Origin: UBA3206 sp964548855
GTDB taxonomy: Bacteria > Bacillota_I > Bacilli_A > Acholeplasmatales > Anaeroplasmataceae
Reading direction: 5' to 3'
DNA length: 60,025 nucleotides
Assembly (NCBI GenBank): GCA_964548855.1
Contig: CAZJSR010000012.1
Coordinates: forward strand, 1 to 60,025
Positions 1 to 9,583 of this stretch are shown one piece after another (position 1 is the first letter of the stretch; each line of letters starts with the position of its first letter). Position numbers and translations under genes: made by a program. The notes beneath the pieces are model-generated. The model ran no database searches. It saw nothing but the letters and a program-made list of their open reading frames with translations, and had not been told where the DNA came from.

Positions 1-42
1 ACTAGTCCTAAAACCATTGTTAATAGAATTAATTTCTTTTTC
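1..42 (-). CDS. Start of an exported protein (partial)
   Basis: Only the first 14 codons lie in the window. They read MKKKLILLTMVLGL, two or three lysines followed by a hydrophobic stretch, which is the start of a signal peptide or signal anchor. A strong ribosome-binding site (GGAGGG, 7 bases before the ATG at 42-40) supports the start. The gene follows the FAH-family gene by 20 bases and is probably in the same transcript. Whether it becomes a lipoprotein cannot be told, because any lipobox lies outside the window. Confidence 0.6.
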
Positions 43-62
43 ATAATAAATCCCTCCATTAT

Positions 63-929
63 TTATTTTATTTTATTATATAATTTACCTAAACCTTCAA
101 TTTCACATATGACTTCATCATTAGAATTTAAGAACTTAGGTGGTTGAAACCCCATTCCAACACCTTTAGGTGTACCAGTACTAATAATACTTCCACTTTT
201 TAATGTCATTCCTCTAGTTAGATTTTCGATTATATAATCAACTTTATAGATAAGTTTTTTAGTATTACTATTTTGCCTAAGTTCACCATTAACATATGAT
301 TTAATATCTAAATTATTACAATCTATCTCATCGATTGTAACAACTACAGGCCCCATAGGACAAAATGTATCTAAACTTTTTCCAAAATGCCATTGTTTAT
401 GTTCATTTTGAACATCTCTAGCACTTACATCATTAATTATTGTAAAACCAAATATATATTTATAGGCATCTTCTATTTTAACATTATATGCGTCTTTTCC
501 AATAATAAACGCGAGTTCACATTCATAATCTAACATTTTCACAAAATCAAAATGACCATCTATATAATCACCTGAACCAATAGCTTTTGTTACACGCTTA
601 GAAAAATATACTGGTTTTAAAACAGGCTTAAACTCTTCTTTTTTAAATCTCATAGATTCTTCTATATGCTCATCATAGTTCAAACCCAAACATAAAACAT
701 CTTGTGAAGGTCTTTCTATGGGTGCTAGATATTTTGCATTTTCTAATGAATAGCCATTTTTATTTTTTATATATTTAATTTTTTCTTTTAGTTCATCAAG
801 TGTATACTTCTTAATTACATCTTCTAAATTATCTTCAAAAATATCAAACTCTTTAAAAGAATAAATTTTATTTTCATTAATGACACCTAAAATTCTTTTT
901 CCATCTAATAATACATTCGCAATCTTCAT
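63..929 (-). CDS. Fumarylacetoacetate hydrolase (FAH) family protein
   Basis: This 288-residue protein has the FAH fold core used by acylpyruvate hydrolases, oxaloacetate decarboxylases and 2-keto-4-pentenoate hydratases. The metal ligands are visible: E136 and E138 in DYECELA and D167 in the INDVSARD block, with the following K184-S-L-D segment typical of the family. Residues 1-70 form the small N-terminal domain and the rest is the catalytic domain, a usual length for bacterial members. The substrate cannot be read from sequence; cleavage or decarboxylation of a small 2-oxo acid is the family expectation. A weak extended -10 promoter (TGTTAAAAT) lies just upstream, so it may be transcribed apart from the HD gene. 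Confidence 0.85.
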   Translation of the reverse strand: MKIANVLLDGKRILGVINENKIYSFKEFDIFEDNLEDVIKKYTLDELKEKIKYIKNKNGYSLENAKYLAPIERPSQDVLCLGLNYDEHIEESMRFKKEEFKPVLKPVYFSKRVTKAIGSGDYIDGHFDFVKMLDYECELAFIIGKDAYNVKIEDAYKYIFGFTIINDVSARDVQNEHKQWHFGKSLDTFCPMGPVVVTIDEIDCNNLDIKSYVNGELRQNSNTKKLIYKVDYIIENLTRGMTLKSGSIISTGTPKGVGMGFQPPKFLNSNDEVICEIEGLGKLYNKIK

Positions 930-985
930 ATTTCCACCATCTATATTTTAACACAATAGAAATATAAAAAAAAGTCTTATAGAAT

Positions 986-1645
986 TTATCCTAAAATTTG
1001 TCCATTAATAATTAAACAAAATTCGAATTTTAATTGATTTGCTGCACTTTTACACATTTTCATTCTTGTTAAGAATATTTCAAAATACTCCATTATTGAA
1101 CTAACCTTAGTGTCTATTTCAAGTTTTAATATTATTTTCTTATTTTCTTTATCAATTTCAAGTTCTCGATTAAAAACAGAATAATTAACTCTATCATGAA
1201 TATCAAAAGAAGAAATATCAGTATTTCTTACTCTACTACGTCTAACATCTGATTTATCAGCAATAATTAGTGCTGAGGTTATTGCGTTAATAGGATTCCC
1301 TTGAACTTCATCATGATTTCCAATCGCACCAACAATAAGTGCAATACTTCTACTATCCATATGTAATTCATTAAGAATATTAAATGCCATAACTGCACCA
1401 GTTTGTGAATGTTGTTCTCTATTTACCAAATTACCTATATCATGTAAATACCCAGCAATTTTAACAAGTTCTATATCTTCTTCATTATAATCTAATGTTT
1501 TCAATATAAAAGCCGCATCTTCTGAAACTTTTTTTACATGAAAAAATGAATGTTCAGTATAACCTATCGCTTTTAGGGCTAAATCTGCTGATTCTATGTA
1601 ATTTTTAATGTCTTTATTATTTAAAATATCTAAATATGTAATCAT
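986..1645 (-). CDS. HD-domain phosphohydrolase
   Basis: A 219-residue soluble protein with the HD metal-dependent phosphohydrolase signature: H36, the H68-D69 pair, H79, H111-D112 and D130, in the order expected for HD-domain ligands. This superfamily removes phosphate from nucleotides, cyclic dinucleotides or related compounds; the substrate here is unknown. The conserved KSDVRRSRVR segment after D130 marks the stand-alone HD family widespread in Firmicutes, whose role I do not know. It starts 7 bases after the small membrane protein gene, so the two are probably co-translated. Confidence 0.8.
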   Translation of the reverse strand: MITYLDILNNKDIKNYIESADLALKAIGYTEHSFFHVKKVSEDAAFILKTLDYNEEDIELVKIAGYLHDIGNLVNREQHSQTGAVMAFNILNELHMDSRSIALIVGAIGNHDEVQGNPINAITSALIIADKSDVRRSRVRNTDISSFDIHDRVNYSVFNRELEIDKENKKIILKLEIDTKVSSIMEYFEIFLTRMKMCKSAANQLKFEFCLIINGQILG

Positions 1646-1652
1646 TTTTCAC

Positions 1653-1880
1653 CTATATTATGTATAAAATAAACAATACAACTTCAAGTAATATTAAAAT
1701 TGCACCTATTATTTTCATTATATTTTTTTTATTAAACAATATAATACCAACAAGTCCTACTAGAAAATATAATATTATTAAATTCAAATGCGAATCATTT
1801 CTAAAAATAGATATAAATATTAACACTAATGTCAAAATTGACCATAATTTAACGAATAAATTTGTATTTTTATTTTCCAT
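1653..1880 (-). CDS. Small membrane protein
   Basis: I do not recognise this 75-residue protein. It has a short polar N-terminus and then three hydrophobic stretches (about residues 10-25, 34-48 and 54-75), so it should sit in the membrane with little outside it. I start it at the ATG at 1880 (MENKNTN), because the GAGGTGG ribosome-binding site is 5 bases before it; an upstream in-frame GTG at 1889 overlaps that site. It precedes the HD phosphohydrolase gene by 7 bases, which suggests a functional or at least expression link. Confidence 0.6.
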   Translation of the reverse strand: MENKNTNLFVKLWSILTLVLIFISIFRNDSHLNLIILYFLVGLVGIILFNKKNIMKIIGAILILLEVVLFILYII

Positions 1881-1953
1881 ACAATCCACCTCATTATGAT
1901 TATATAGAAAACATAAAATTAAAACGTCATTATTTTGTAAATAATTTGTAAAA

Positions 1954-3915
1954 TCATATCCATTTAATTTTCACTTTACTAGTATCATCTTTAGCTATAA
2001 AATTATGTCTCTCATCATTATATATAGATATATTTGAATTAATAAATTCAATTAAAAGACTATCATTTATAACACTAGTATCATAAGCTATATAATAATA
2101 TTGACTATTTACACCACTAGTATCAAAGATAAAGTCTTCAAATTGCACTTTATGATCATTAAAAGAAATACTGTCTCCATTAAACATCATAAAGTTAGCC
2201 CCTATACTTTCTGTAAGTACTACATCTTTCTTTATTAAAATATCATAATCTACATTTAAGTTATAAAATTCAAACACAACATTAATATATTTAGCATTTA
2301 TTTTATTACCATAAACATCCTTAACATTGTGATATACACATTTATTAATAGTTAAAACATTAATTTCATTATTCTCAAAAATAGATACTGAATCAAATAC
2401 CCTCACTACTTCTTTTGCAGTAATTTTATTATTAGTAAATTTAAATTCTTTACCTGTTTGTGAAATTGTTTTAAACGTTGAGGAATCAGTAAAATCAAAA
2501 ATATTATTATCTACTACAATATCAAAAGCCTCTTGAGCATAAACATTATGATAAAACATAATGTATAAATCATCTTTATAGGAAGAGTTTATTGAAACAT
2601 TATTATTTTTAAATTCAAAATTTGAAGTTTTACCATATAATAACAAATAATTTGCTGATTCCATAACAATATTATTTTCACAAAAAATAATATCAGATAC
2701 TAAAGATAATTGATATCCTACAGTTATACCAACAACTCTCGGACCTAATTTACTATTTGGCATTTCTCCTATAATTGTATTGTTCTTAAATAAAACATTT
2801 TTTATATAACCGCCACCACCAACATCAGGATATAGCGCTGTATCTCCACCACTAAAGATTGCGATAACTTCATCTTTACAATTTGAATAAATATAATTAT
2901 TTTCGAAAACTGCATTTTCACAACCTAATTTATATATATCTCTAAGACCAACACCTCCACCACCTACAGTTGATGCATGATTTTCTAAATGACAATTTTT
3001 AACTGAAACGTTTTTCCAGTTTGTAAATAAATCAATAAGACCTGATGTATCATAGAAAATAGCATCCTTTGGAACATAGAAACTACATTTATTTACAAAT
3101 AAATTAGAAACATCCCTTGCAGTTAAAAATCCTAAAAGTGGATCGGAAAGTTTATTATTTACAATCACATTAGTTGAAAATCCAAAAATACTAATATTTG
3201 ATATATTATTATAAACATAAAATAAACATCCATTATTACTTCCTGTAGGACTATAAGTATCATCAGAATATAATTCTACATTATATCCTATATAATTTTT
3301 ATTTGATACAGAAACATCAAAATTGTCTACAATTTTATATTTTCCTTCTAAAATAAATATATAATTATACATAAGTTCCTTAGTAAATTTATTTACATAA
3401 GAATCAAGCGAATCACCTGTTTTATATCCCATTTGATAATTATTGATAATAGAATCATACGTGATATATTCAAGCATATTAATTTTATTATCGTCACATA
3501 CACTAAAAATATTATCTAATTTATTATATGACGAAACAATATAATAAGCATTACCATTATCAAAGCGACTATAAAAACCTCTTGTGATTACTTTAGTACC
3601 AACTTCTTCTTTAAGAGCATCATATATAGTATCTACAATAACATATTCACTATTCTTTACTTCTTTTAACTTATTATTTGAATATAAATAATTTCTATCA
3701 TTATATATAATTAAATATTCATCTTGATTAACATTGTAAACAAGTGAGTTAGAAAGTTTCATTTGTAAGACATTTGAAAATGCATTATTTTGAAGTTCAT
3801 TTTCATAAAGATAGCTATTTGTCTCATTAATTTTAGATAAAATAACATTCTCCTTTTTACAAGAAAATAATGCAGTAAATAATAATAAAACAAACATTAA
3901 AAATACCTTTTTCAA
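1954..3915 (-). CDS. Beta-helix surface lipoprotein
   Basis: A 653-residue predicted lipoprotein. The N-terminus is MKKVF, a hydrophobic stretch, then the lipobox LFSC at about residues 16-19, followed by KKEN. From about residue 180 to 560 there are repeated N-rich units of the type NxxFxNNxI, for example VLFKNNTIIG, IIFCENNIVM and FEFKNNNVSI. This is the pattern of a right-handed parallel beta-helix such as polysaccharide lyases, epimerases and adhesins. No catalytic motif is clear, so the activity is unknown. The start codon is TTG at 3915, directly after the TAA stop of the MATE gene, with a GAGGAG site inside the end of that gene. The two are therefore translationally coupled. Confidence 0.75.
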   Translation of the reverse strand: MKKVFLMFVLLLFTALFSCKKENVILSKINETNSYLYENELQNNAFSNVLQMKLSNSLVYNVNQDEYLIIYNDRNYLYSNNKLKEVKNSEYVIVDTIYDALKEEVGTKVITRGFYSRFDNGNAYYIVSSYNKLDNIFSVCDDNKINMLEYITYDSIINNYQMGYKTGDSLDSYVNKFTKELMYNYIFILEGKYKIVDNFDVSVSNKNYIGYNVELYSDDTYSPTGSNNGCLFYVYNNISNISIFGFSTNVIVNNKLSDPLLGFLTARDVSNLFVNKCSFYVPKDAIFYDTSGLIDLFTNWKNVSVKNCHLENHASTVGGGGVGLRDIYKLGCENAVFENNYIYSNCKDEVIAIFSGGDTALYPDVGGGGYIKNVLFKNNTIIGEMPNSKLGPRVVGITVGYQLSLVSDIIFCENNIVMESANYLLLYGKTSNFEFKNNNVSINSSYKDDLYIMFYHNVYAQEAFDIVVDNNIFDFTDSSTFKTISQTGKEFKFTNNKITAKEVVRVFDSVSIFENNEINVLTINKCVYHNVKDVYGNKINAKYINVVFEFYNLNVDYDILIKKDVVLTESIGANFMMFNGDSISFNDHKVQFEDFIFDTSGVNSQYYYIAYDTSVINDSLLIEFINSNISIYNDERHNFIAKDDTSKVKIKWI

Positions 3916-5277
3916 TTAAACCATCTCCTCACAATTAATATCAAAATTTATATATTTTTTATACACATATCCAAAATATATAATCTCAAATATTGCAGTA
4001 AATATCCAAGAAACTAAATAAACCAAATATAACGACATTTGCGTATTAAAATATCTAAATACCGTATAAACCCAAATAACTCTAAAAATACAAGAACCTG
4101 TTATAACGATTATTGTTGGAAATAAAGTTTTTCCAAGACCTCTTGATGCGGCGATACTATTATCCATAAAAGCTCCAAAAGCATATGAGATAGCCATTAT
4201 TTTTACTCTTTCATAACCAGCATCAATAATCGCATTTTCATTAGTAAAAATGCCCAAAAATTGTTTACCAAAAATAAGGAGTAAAATTCCTAATACTAAT
4301 CCTGTAAAAAACGCATAAAATAACGAAATAAAATAGGATGGTAAAATTCTTTTTTTATTACCTGCTCCAAAATTTTGACTTACATAACTTGCACATGCAG
4401 TATAAAATGATGCCATAACATTAAATACAATAGAATCTGCATTTATTGCAGCACTATTTCCCTTTACTACTTCGCTTGATAAAGAATTAACACCAGACTG
4501 AATAAATAAATTAGCAATCGCAAAAATTGCGTTTTGGAATCCTGAAGGCAGACCTAATTTAATTATTTGCATAGAATTGTTAGGATATAATTTTATATCT
4601 TTAAAAATAATTTTAATTCCACTTTTTTCTTTATATAAAGAAACGATTAATAAAATCGCACTAACATACTGACTAATGACAGATGCAATTGCGACACCTT
4701 CAACGCTCATATTTAAGATTACAACAAAAACCAAATCAAGAATAACATTTATGACTCCTGCAATACTTAAAAATAATAGTGGCTTTTTTGTTTTACCAAC
4801 CGCGCTATAACAAGCACTCCCAAAATTATATATTGCCATTGCAGGCATACCAATAAAATAAATTTTCAAGTATAAAATCGCAAATTCTAAAAATTCATTT
4901 TGTGTTTTTAATAACATGAGTAATGGTTTAGAAAATATAAACCCCATTAAAAAAATAATTATACCTACTATTAAACATAATAAAAATGAAGTATGCACAC
5001 AATCATGAAGTCTTTTTTCATCTTTTGTTGCGTAATATCTTGCGACTAAAACATTAACCCCATTTCCCATACCAATTAAAAAACCCGTAAATAGAGTTAC
5101 TAACATAGACGTAGAACCAACTGCACCAAGTGCAGTTGATGAACAATATTTTCCAATAACCGCAACGTCTGTCATATTAAATAATACTTGAAGTAAATTT
5201 GAAAAAAACAAAGGTAGGCTAAATATGAAAATTCCTTTCCATAAAGAACCTTTTAATAACTTTTCGTTTATTTCCAA
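3916..5277 (-). CDS. MATE family efflux transporter
   Basis: A MATE (multidrug and toxic compound extrusion) transporter with about twelve membrane segments in two six-helix halves. Typical family features include the N-terminal LFFSNLLQVLFNMTDVAVIG helix region and AAINADSIVFNVM in the middle. Such proteins export drugs or metabolites against Na+ or H+. I place the start at the TTG at 5277 (LEINEKLLKG): the AGGAAG ribosome-binding site ends 8 bases before it, while the GTG at 5286 overlaps that site. The gene has its own promoter holding a perfect palindrome (5311-5330) and is directly coupled to the beta-helix lipoprotein. That pairing suggests export of something surface related, but this is inference. 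Confidence 0.9.
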   Translation of the reverse strand: MEINEKLLKGSLWKGIFIFSLPLFFSNLLQVLFNMTDVAVIGKYCSSTALGAVGSTSMLVTLFTGFLIGMGNGVNVLVARYYATKDEKRLHDCVHTSFLLCLIVGIIIFLMGFIFSKPLLMLLKTQNEFLEFAILYLKIYFIGMPAMAIYNFGSACYSAVGKTKKPLLFLSIAGVINVILDLVFVVILNMSVEGVAIASVISQYVSAILLIVSLYKEKSGIKIIFKDIKLYPNNSMQIIKLGLPSGFQNAIFAIANLFIQSGVNSLSSEVVKGNSAAINADSIVFNVMASFYTACASYVSQNFGAGNKKRILPSYFISLFYAFFTGLVLGILLLIFGKQFLGIFTNENAIIDAGYERVKIMAISYAFGAFMDNSIAASRGLGKTLFPTIIVITGSCIFRVIWVYTVFRYFNTQMSLYLVYLVSWIFTAIFEIIYFGYVYKKYINFDINCEEMV

Positions 5278-5304
5278 AATAATCACTTCCTATTTCCTAA
5301 AAAT

Positions 5305-5332
5305 ATTCTAGCATATTTATATAAATATGCAA
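5305..5332 (-). promoter_or_regulatory. Promoter with perfect 20-bp palindrome (MATE/lipoprotein operon)
   Basis: A -35 box TTGCAT (5332-5327) and a -10 box TAGAAT (5310-5305) are 16 bases apart. The space between them is filled by the perfect palindrome GCATATTTATATAAATATGC at 5311-5330, which also overlaps the -35. This is where a dimeric repressor or an activator of a drug-exporter operon would bind. No regulator gene lies next to it. Confidence 0.55.
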
Positions 5333-5360
5333 TAAAAAAACCAAGCATAAGCTTAGTTTT
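5332..5360 (-). terminator. Terminator of the jetABC-sepF operon
   Basis: An 8-bp stem (one G-U pair) of 5351-5358 with 5339-5346, a 4-base loop and a run of T on the minus strand. It overlaps the last codons of sepF and separates this operon from the MATE promoter. Confidence 0.75.
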
Positions 5361-5700
5361 TCATTTTTTCTAACCATTCTTTAATTGATCCATCTAATAA
5401 ATCAATTTTTCTAACGAACATATAGATTTTTTCTTTAACAAAAATAGTTTCACCATCTATTGCGTACGCAGCACCTGTAAAGAATGCTAACATCTTATTA
5501 ATACCTCTTGCATCCAATTGTGAAAAATTAATAACTAGAGGTGCTCCATCTTTAAGTTCATTTATTAATTCAGCAGCTCTTTCATCATTATCATCAAGTT
5601 TCTCAAAAATTATTTTCTTAGAGGCTTTCAAATTTGAAGATTGATTCATTTTTTTAGAAGCTTTTGTGTAATCATCCTTTTTTTTCCCAAATAAACCCAT
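5353..5700 (-). CDS. sepF: SepF-like cell division protein
   Basis: A 115-residue protein matching the SepF (DUF552) core: PLVINFSQLDARGINKMLAF, then GAAYAIDGETIFVKEKIYMFV, closely following the family pattern for the FtsZ-binding dimer. SepF tethers FtsZ to the membrane and aligns protofilaments at the division ring. The N-terminus is short (MGLFGKKKDD then a linker). Classical SepF is about 150 residues with a longer membrane-binding amphipathic helix, so membrane attachment may be weaker or use only this short segment. It begins one base after the stop of jetC, without its own promoter, and ends in a terminator, so it is the last gene of the jetABC operon. SepF usually sits in the ylm/division cluster, which makes this location odd. 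Confidence 0.85.
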   Translation of the reverse strand: MGLFGKKKDDYTKASKKMNQSSNLKASKKIIFEKLDDNDERAAELINELKDGAPLVINFSQLDARGINKMLAFFTGAAYAIDGETIFVKEKIYMFVRKIDLLDGSIKEWLEKMKN

Positions 5701-5701
5701 A

Positions 5702-8700
5702 CTATTCCTCCGCTACATCTTCCTCTAAGTCTTCTTCATTATCTAAAACAATATCTTGTTTATTAATCTTACTTAAAGCCTGAGCTTTAGAACCTTGACG
5801 AACCATAATTAATGTTGTATTTGTATATTCTTCTAAAACTTCAATTCTTTCAGCAGATTGAGGACATGCAAGAATCAATTGAATTGGCATAGATGAAATA
5901 AACTTCATCATAGCTCTCATACGAGGGAAGTCCATCTTATCGAAAACTTCGTCGAACATTACAAGTCCAATTGTATCTTTAACACCTACTTTATTATTTT
6001 GGAAAATACGAACAAATGCTGCAATTATCGCAACATAGAAAGGTACTTGTGTTTCTCCTCCTGAACGAGATTTAAATACTTTTGAATATAACATTGTTTG
6101 ATTTAAAGCTGTATTAGTAATTTTAATGTCATAATCCATATAAGTTCTATAATCAGTAAACTTATTAATTACACCATTACTATTTAATTCATCTTGACTC
6201 AAAGAAGTAAATAATTCATCTAATTGTTGTTCGTACTTGATTTGGAAATCAACAGTAAATAGACTATCTCCCTTTAGTGCTTCTCCATTTGTTACCATAT
6301 CATAGAATTCAGCATACTCACTAGATTTAGGGAATATAAATTCATATGAATCATTACCAAACTTAATTGAAGATAACGTTTCATTAATTTTAGATATCTC
6401 TTGTTCAGCTGATAAAATATTATTTCTAAGTTTACTTAAGAAATCTTCTTTAAATACAATTTCAGCAGCTTCACGTGCTGTACGTACTTTATTTTCATAC
6501 TTAATTAATTCAGACTTTTCAAGTTTATCTAATTCATTAATAAATTTCTTAATTTCAGTTAAACCAACAGATAATGTTGAATTATATTTTTGAGTATAAG
6601 CGAATTGTTTTGATAATAACGCATCACATTGATTTTGATATAGATTTTCCTCATCACGAAGTTTATTTTTATAATCTTCCATATGCTTATGAGGATTAGA
6701 TTGACTAATAATTGAATCATATTCACTCTTGGCTTGATTTTCAATTAAAATATTATCTTTTGCAAGTGCTTGAAGTTCAGTTGATGTCTCTTCCATTTCT
6801 TTATTAAGATTACATACTGATTCTTGAACTTGACCTATTGATATACGAATACCACCAATTTCTTGATTTAATTCAACCATTTTATCTTCAACATTCTTAA
6901 TAGAAGCAACAATCTTATTAAAATCAGATTTTACATCAGAAACACCCATAGTTTCAGCATTCTTCTTTTGTTTTTCTAAATCTTTAATTAATTCAACAAG
7001 ACTTTGAGCTTGTAGGGCATTATCAAGTTCAGAAACAACTGATTTGAAATCTAATTGCTTAATAAGTCTTAATTCTTCATCAATTGAAGCAATTTTATTT
7101 GTTATTTGATAGAATTCTTCCTTTTTATCATTTGCTTTAATATTTAATTGTTCAGTTTGTTCAGCAAGGGCATTAGAACCAATGAATGGCTTATTAATCT
7201 TATCATTTAATACTGATACAGCATAACCACTATATAGTAAATAATCATTAGTAATTGCAGTATTATATTTTTCAAGTTCTCTTTCATTATCACACATGAT
7301 AACATTTCCACATATGAAATTTTTATAATGCTCAGCATCAATATTTTCACATGTCATAATTGAAGCAAGCGACTTTTTCTCATATGTTGTAAATTTACCA
7401 ATTTGCTTTGTATTAACAAGACTTGTATTATAAACATTGTATTTATTCTTAATACGTGCAAGAATACTAAGCGCAGTATCATAATACTTAGGTTCTACAA
7501 TCATCGCAAAACGTCTATTTCTTAAAAATACTTCAATAGTATCAGCCCACTTCTTATCAGTTATTTCAACCAATTCAGCAAAGAAGTGAACAGAAATATC
7601 AAACCCATAAATATTCTTAAGTCCAAGTGCAATATCATTTCTTAACGCTAATAATTTAGGATCATAATTAAGTCTATTATTTTGTAATCCTTTTAATGAA
7701 TTAGAAATTTCAGTAATTTCTTCAATTACTAATTGTTTCTCACGAGCTAATGTACCTTTTTCTTGATTTAGTTTTTCAACTTCATCACTAATTCTAGATT
7801 CAATATCCATTAATGATAATTTTACTTTTTCACTATCAAAATTACTTACACTAGAAAGTGGTAAATTCGCAATTTCAGAATATACTTTTTTATTATTTAT
7901 CTTTCTTAGTTCATTAACATTATCTTTTAAAACTGAAGCTTTTCTAACATATTTATTTAAAGAATCTTTAATTCCCTCATATTGTCTATTAGCTTTATCT
8001 AATTGCTTATTAATATATTCTTCAGCTTTAAAATCATCACTGTTAGATAAAATAGTATATAATTCATTTTTTCTATCTTCTAATTCAGCTTTTTCTTCAA
8101 CTAAACCAGCAAGTTCATTTTTCTTAAGTTCACTTTGTTCATCAAGTCTCTTTATTTGTTTTTCAGAAGAAATAACATCATCTTTGATTTTTTCTAAGTC
8201 AAATAGTTTCATTAAGTATTCAAAATAATTTTTCTTCTCTTCAAACTCTAAAATAGTTTCATAAGTTGCGTTTATTTCTTTTAAATCTGCTATTTTTTGT
8301 TTTATCAAATTAAGAGTTAATTCAAGTTCTTTATATGAACGAATTGAATCTTTTATAGAAGAAACATCAATATCTTTTTCTTCAAGAATATTTTGATAAA
8401 TGAATTCTTTAACATTTGATATCGGTTTAAATGCTAAAGCTTTAACTATTAATTTAAAGTAATCCTCATTAATTGATCCAAATGCATTTCTAAAACCACG
8501 TTTAGCCTCTTGTTTAGATTGATATAATTCAAAATCTTTATTATTTTTCTTAAAATCCATAATAGAATAAATTCTTCTATCTGAAGAAATAAATAAACTA
8601 TCATCAATTTTTGCATTTCCTCTATATAACATTGATTTGGCTGGTCCTATATCACCAAACGCATCTATTACAGCACCAACAATAAATGAAGATTGTAAAG

Positions 8701-8995
8701 ATTCATTGTAAAATTCCAAACAAATATGTCCTGATACATCTCCATCTCTTAGATATTCTTTATCTTCTGCACCTAATTTACATTTAACATAACCTTTAAG
8801 ATCACGCTTACCTTTTTCATTAGCTGCTAAATTAAAGTTAGTATCTCCACCTGTTAATATAAAAGTTATCGCATCTAATATTGTTGATTTACCAGAAGCA
8901 TTTTGTCCTGTAAGTAATATATTATTTTTTACTTCTATTGTTTCATTTGAAAGATAATGCCAATTAATTAATCTAATTTTTGTTAACTTTATCAT
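5702..8995 (-). CDS. JetC/MksB-like SMC ATPase
   Basis: A 1097-residue SMC-type ATPase of the JetC/MksB/MukB kind. Walker A is GQNASGKST (residues 30-38). Long coiled coils flank a hinge-like globular part around residues 450-620, the SGGE signature is near 978-981, and Walker B is LVMFDE near 1012. These complexes load on DNA and extrude loops. In Wadjet systems JetABC recognises small circular plasmids and JetD cuts them; in MksBEF they help chromosome segregation. It overlaps jetB by one base (TAATG). No JetD gene follows; sepF does. The tail is strongly acidic (EDLEEDVAEE). I am confident of the family; whether it is defence or housekeeping is open. Confidence 0.9.
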   Translation of the reverse strand: MIKLTKIRLINWHYLSNETIEVKNNILLTGQNASGKSTILDAITFILTGGDTNFNLAANEKGKRDLKGYVKCKLGAEDKEYLRDGDVSGHICLEFYNESLQSSFIVGAVIDAFGDIGPAKSMLYRGNAKIDDSLFISSDRRIYSIMDFKKNNKDFELYQSKQEAKRGFRNAFGSINEDYFKLIVKALAFKPISNVKEFIYQNILEEKDIDVSSIKDSIRSYKELELTLNLIKQKIADLKEINATYETILEFEEKKNYFEYLMKLFDLEKIKDDVISSEKQIKRLDEQSELKKNELAGLVEEKAELEDRKNELYTILSNSDDFKAEEYINKQLDKANRQYEGIKDSLNKYVRKASVLKDNVNELRKINNKKVYSEIANLPLSSVSNFDSEKVKLSLMDIESRISDEVEKLNQEKGTLAREKQLVIEEITEISNSLKGLQNNRLNYDPKLLALRNDIALGLKNIYGFDISVHFFAELVEITDKKWADTIEVFLRNRRFAMIVEPKYYDTALSILARIKNKYNVYNTSLVNTKQIGKFTTYEKKSLASIMTCENIDAEHYKNFICGNVIMCDNERELEKYNTAITNDYLLYSGYAVSVLNDKINKPFIGSNALAEQTEQLNIKANDKKEEFYQITNKIASIDEELRLIKQLDFKSVVSELDNALQAQSLVELIKDLEKQKKNAETMGVSDVKSDFNKIVASIKNVEDKMVELNQEIGGIRISIGQVQESVCNLNKEMEETSTELQALAKDNILIENQAKSEYDSIISQSNPHKHMEDYKNKLRDEENLYQNQCDALLSKQFAYTQKYNSTLSVGLTEIKKFINELDKLEKSELIKYENKVRTAREAAEIVFKEDFLSKLRNNILSAEQEISKINETLSSIKFGNDSYEFIFPKSSEYAEFYDMVTNGEALKGDSLFTVDFQIKYEQQLDELFTSLSQDELNSNGVINKFTDYRTYMDYDIKITNTALNQTMLYSKVFKSRSGGETQVPFYVAIIAAFVRIFQNNKVGVKDTIGLVMFDEVFDKMDFPRMRAMMKFISSMPIQLILACPQSAERIEVLEEYTNTTLIMVRQGSKAQALSKINKQDIVLDNEEDLEEDVAEE

Positions 8996-9582
8996 TATTT
9001 ATCAGCACCTACTTCCTCCATAATTTTTTGAATACTATTATAAACTTCTGAAACATTTTCAGTATTTATTGCGTATAAAATGGTTGGTAAAATAATAACA
9101 CGACAACTTGATTGATTAATATCTCCTAATATTTCAATTATATTAAAACGCCTAAATAAACGTAATGAATTTATTAAATCTGTTTTATTAATTCTTCTTT
9201 TAATTTCTAAATAATTATACTTAGTATGAATATCTTCAACACTTATAACAATATTTTCATTTAAAGATGTTTCTTTCATTTTTTCATGGTATAGAATACG
9301 TAAAATCAATAAAACTAATGTTTCATCTCTCTTAAGTTTTAAACTTTGGTTAGAATTTGCACCTTCAAGCATAATTACGCCTTCATTAACATCAACCATA
9401 AGTTCATATCCTAAAACACTAAAGAACTCGTCAAAAATTTCTTTATAGTTTACTACAAAATAAAAATCTACTTTGTTATTTTCCTTGCTTCTAGATAAAA
9501 ATGTATTTACTAAAAGTTTATTAGCTACATCGCTAAATTGACTTTTTTGTCCTTGCGTGAACTTTTCATAATTTTCAAGCAT
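8995..9582 (-). CDS. JetB/MksE-like subunit (DUF4194)
   Basis: A 195-residue protein that fits the DUF4194 (JetB, MksE/MukE-like) winged-helix subunit of SMC complexes. It has an N-terminal helical part around an FFSVLGYELMVD core, a strand GVIMLEG, then KRDETLVLLILRILYHE, the hallmark LLxLR segment of this family. In the complex it binds the kleisin subunit JetA and helps gate DNA entry. It starts one base after the jetA stop and overlaps jetC by one base, so the three subunits are made together. Recognition rests on family pattern and position between a JetA-like and an SMC gene. Confidence 0.8.
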   Translation of the reverse strand: MLENYEKFTQGQKSQFSDVANKLLVNTFLSRSKENNKVDFYFVVNYKEIFDEFFSVLGYELMVDVNEGVIMLEGANSNQSLKLKRDETLVLLILRILYHEKMKETSLNENIVISVEDIHTKYNYLEIKRRINKTDLINSLRLFRRFNIIEILGDINQSSCRVIILPTILYAINTENVSEVYNSIQKIMEEVGADK

Positions 9583-9583
9583 T

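Noticed and set aside
6559..6744. A 61-codon minus-strand frame inside jetC
   Set aside because: It is an out-of-frame reading of the coiled-coil region, without a ribosome-binding site.
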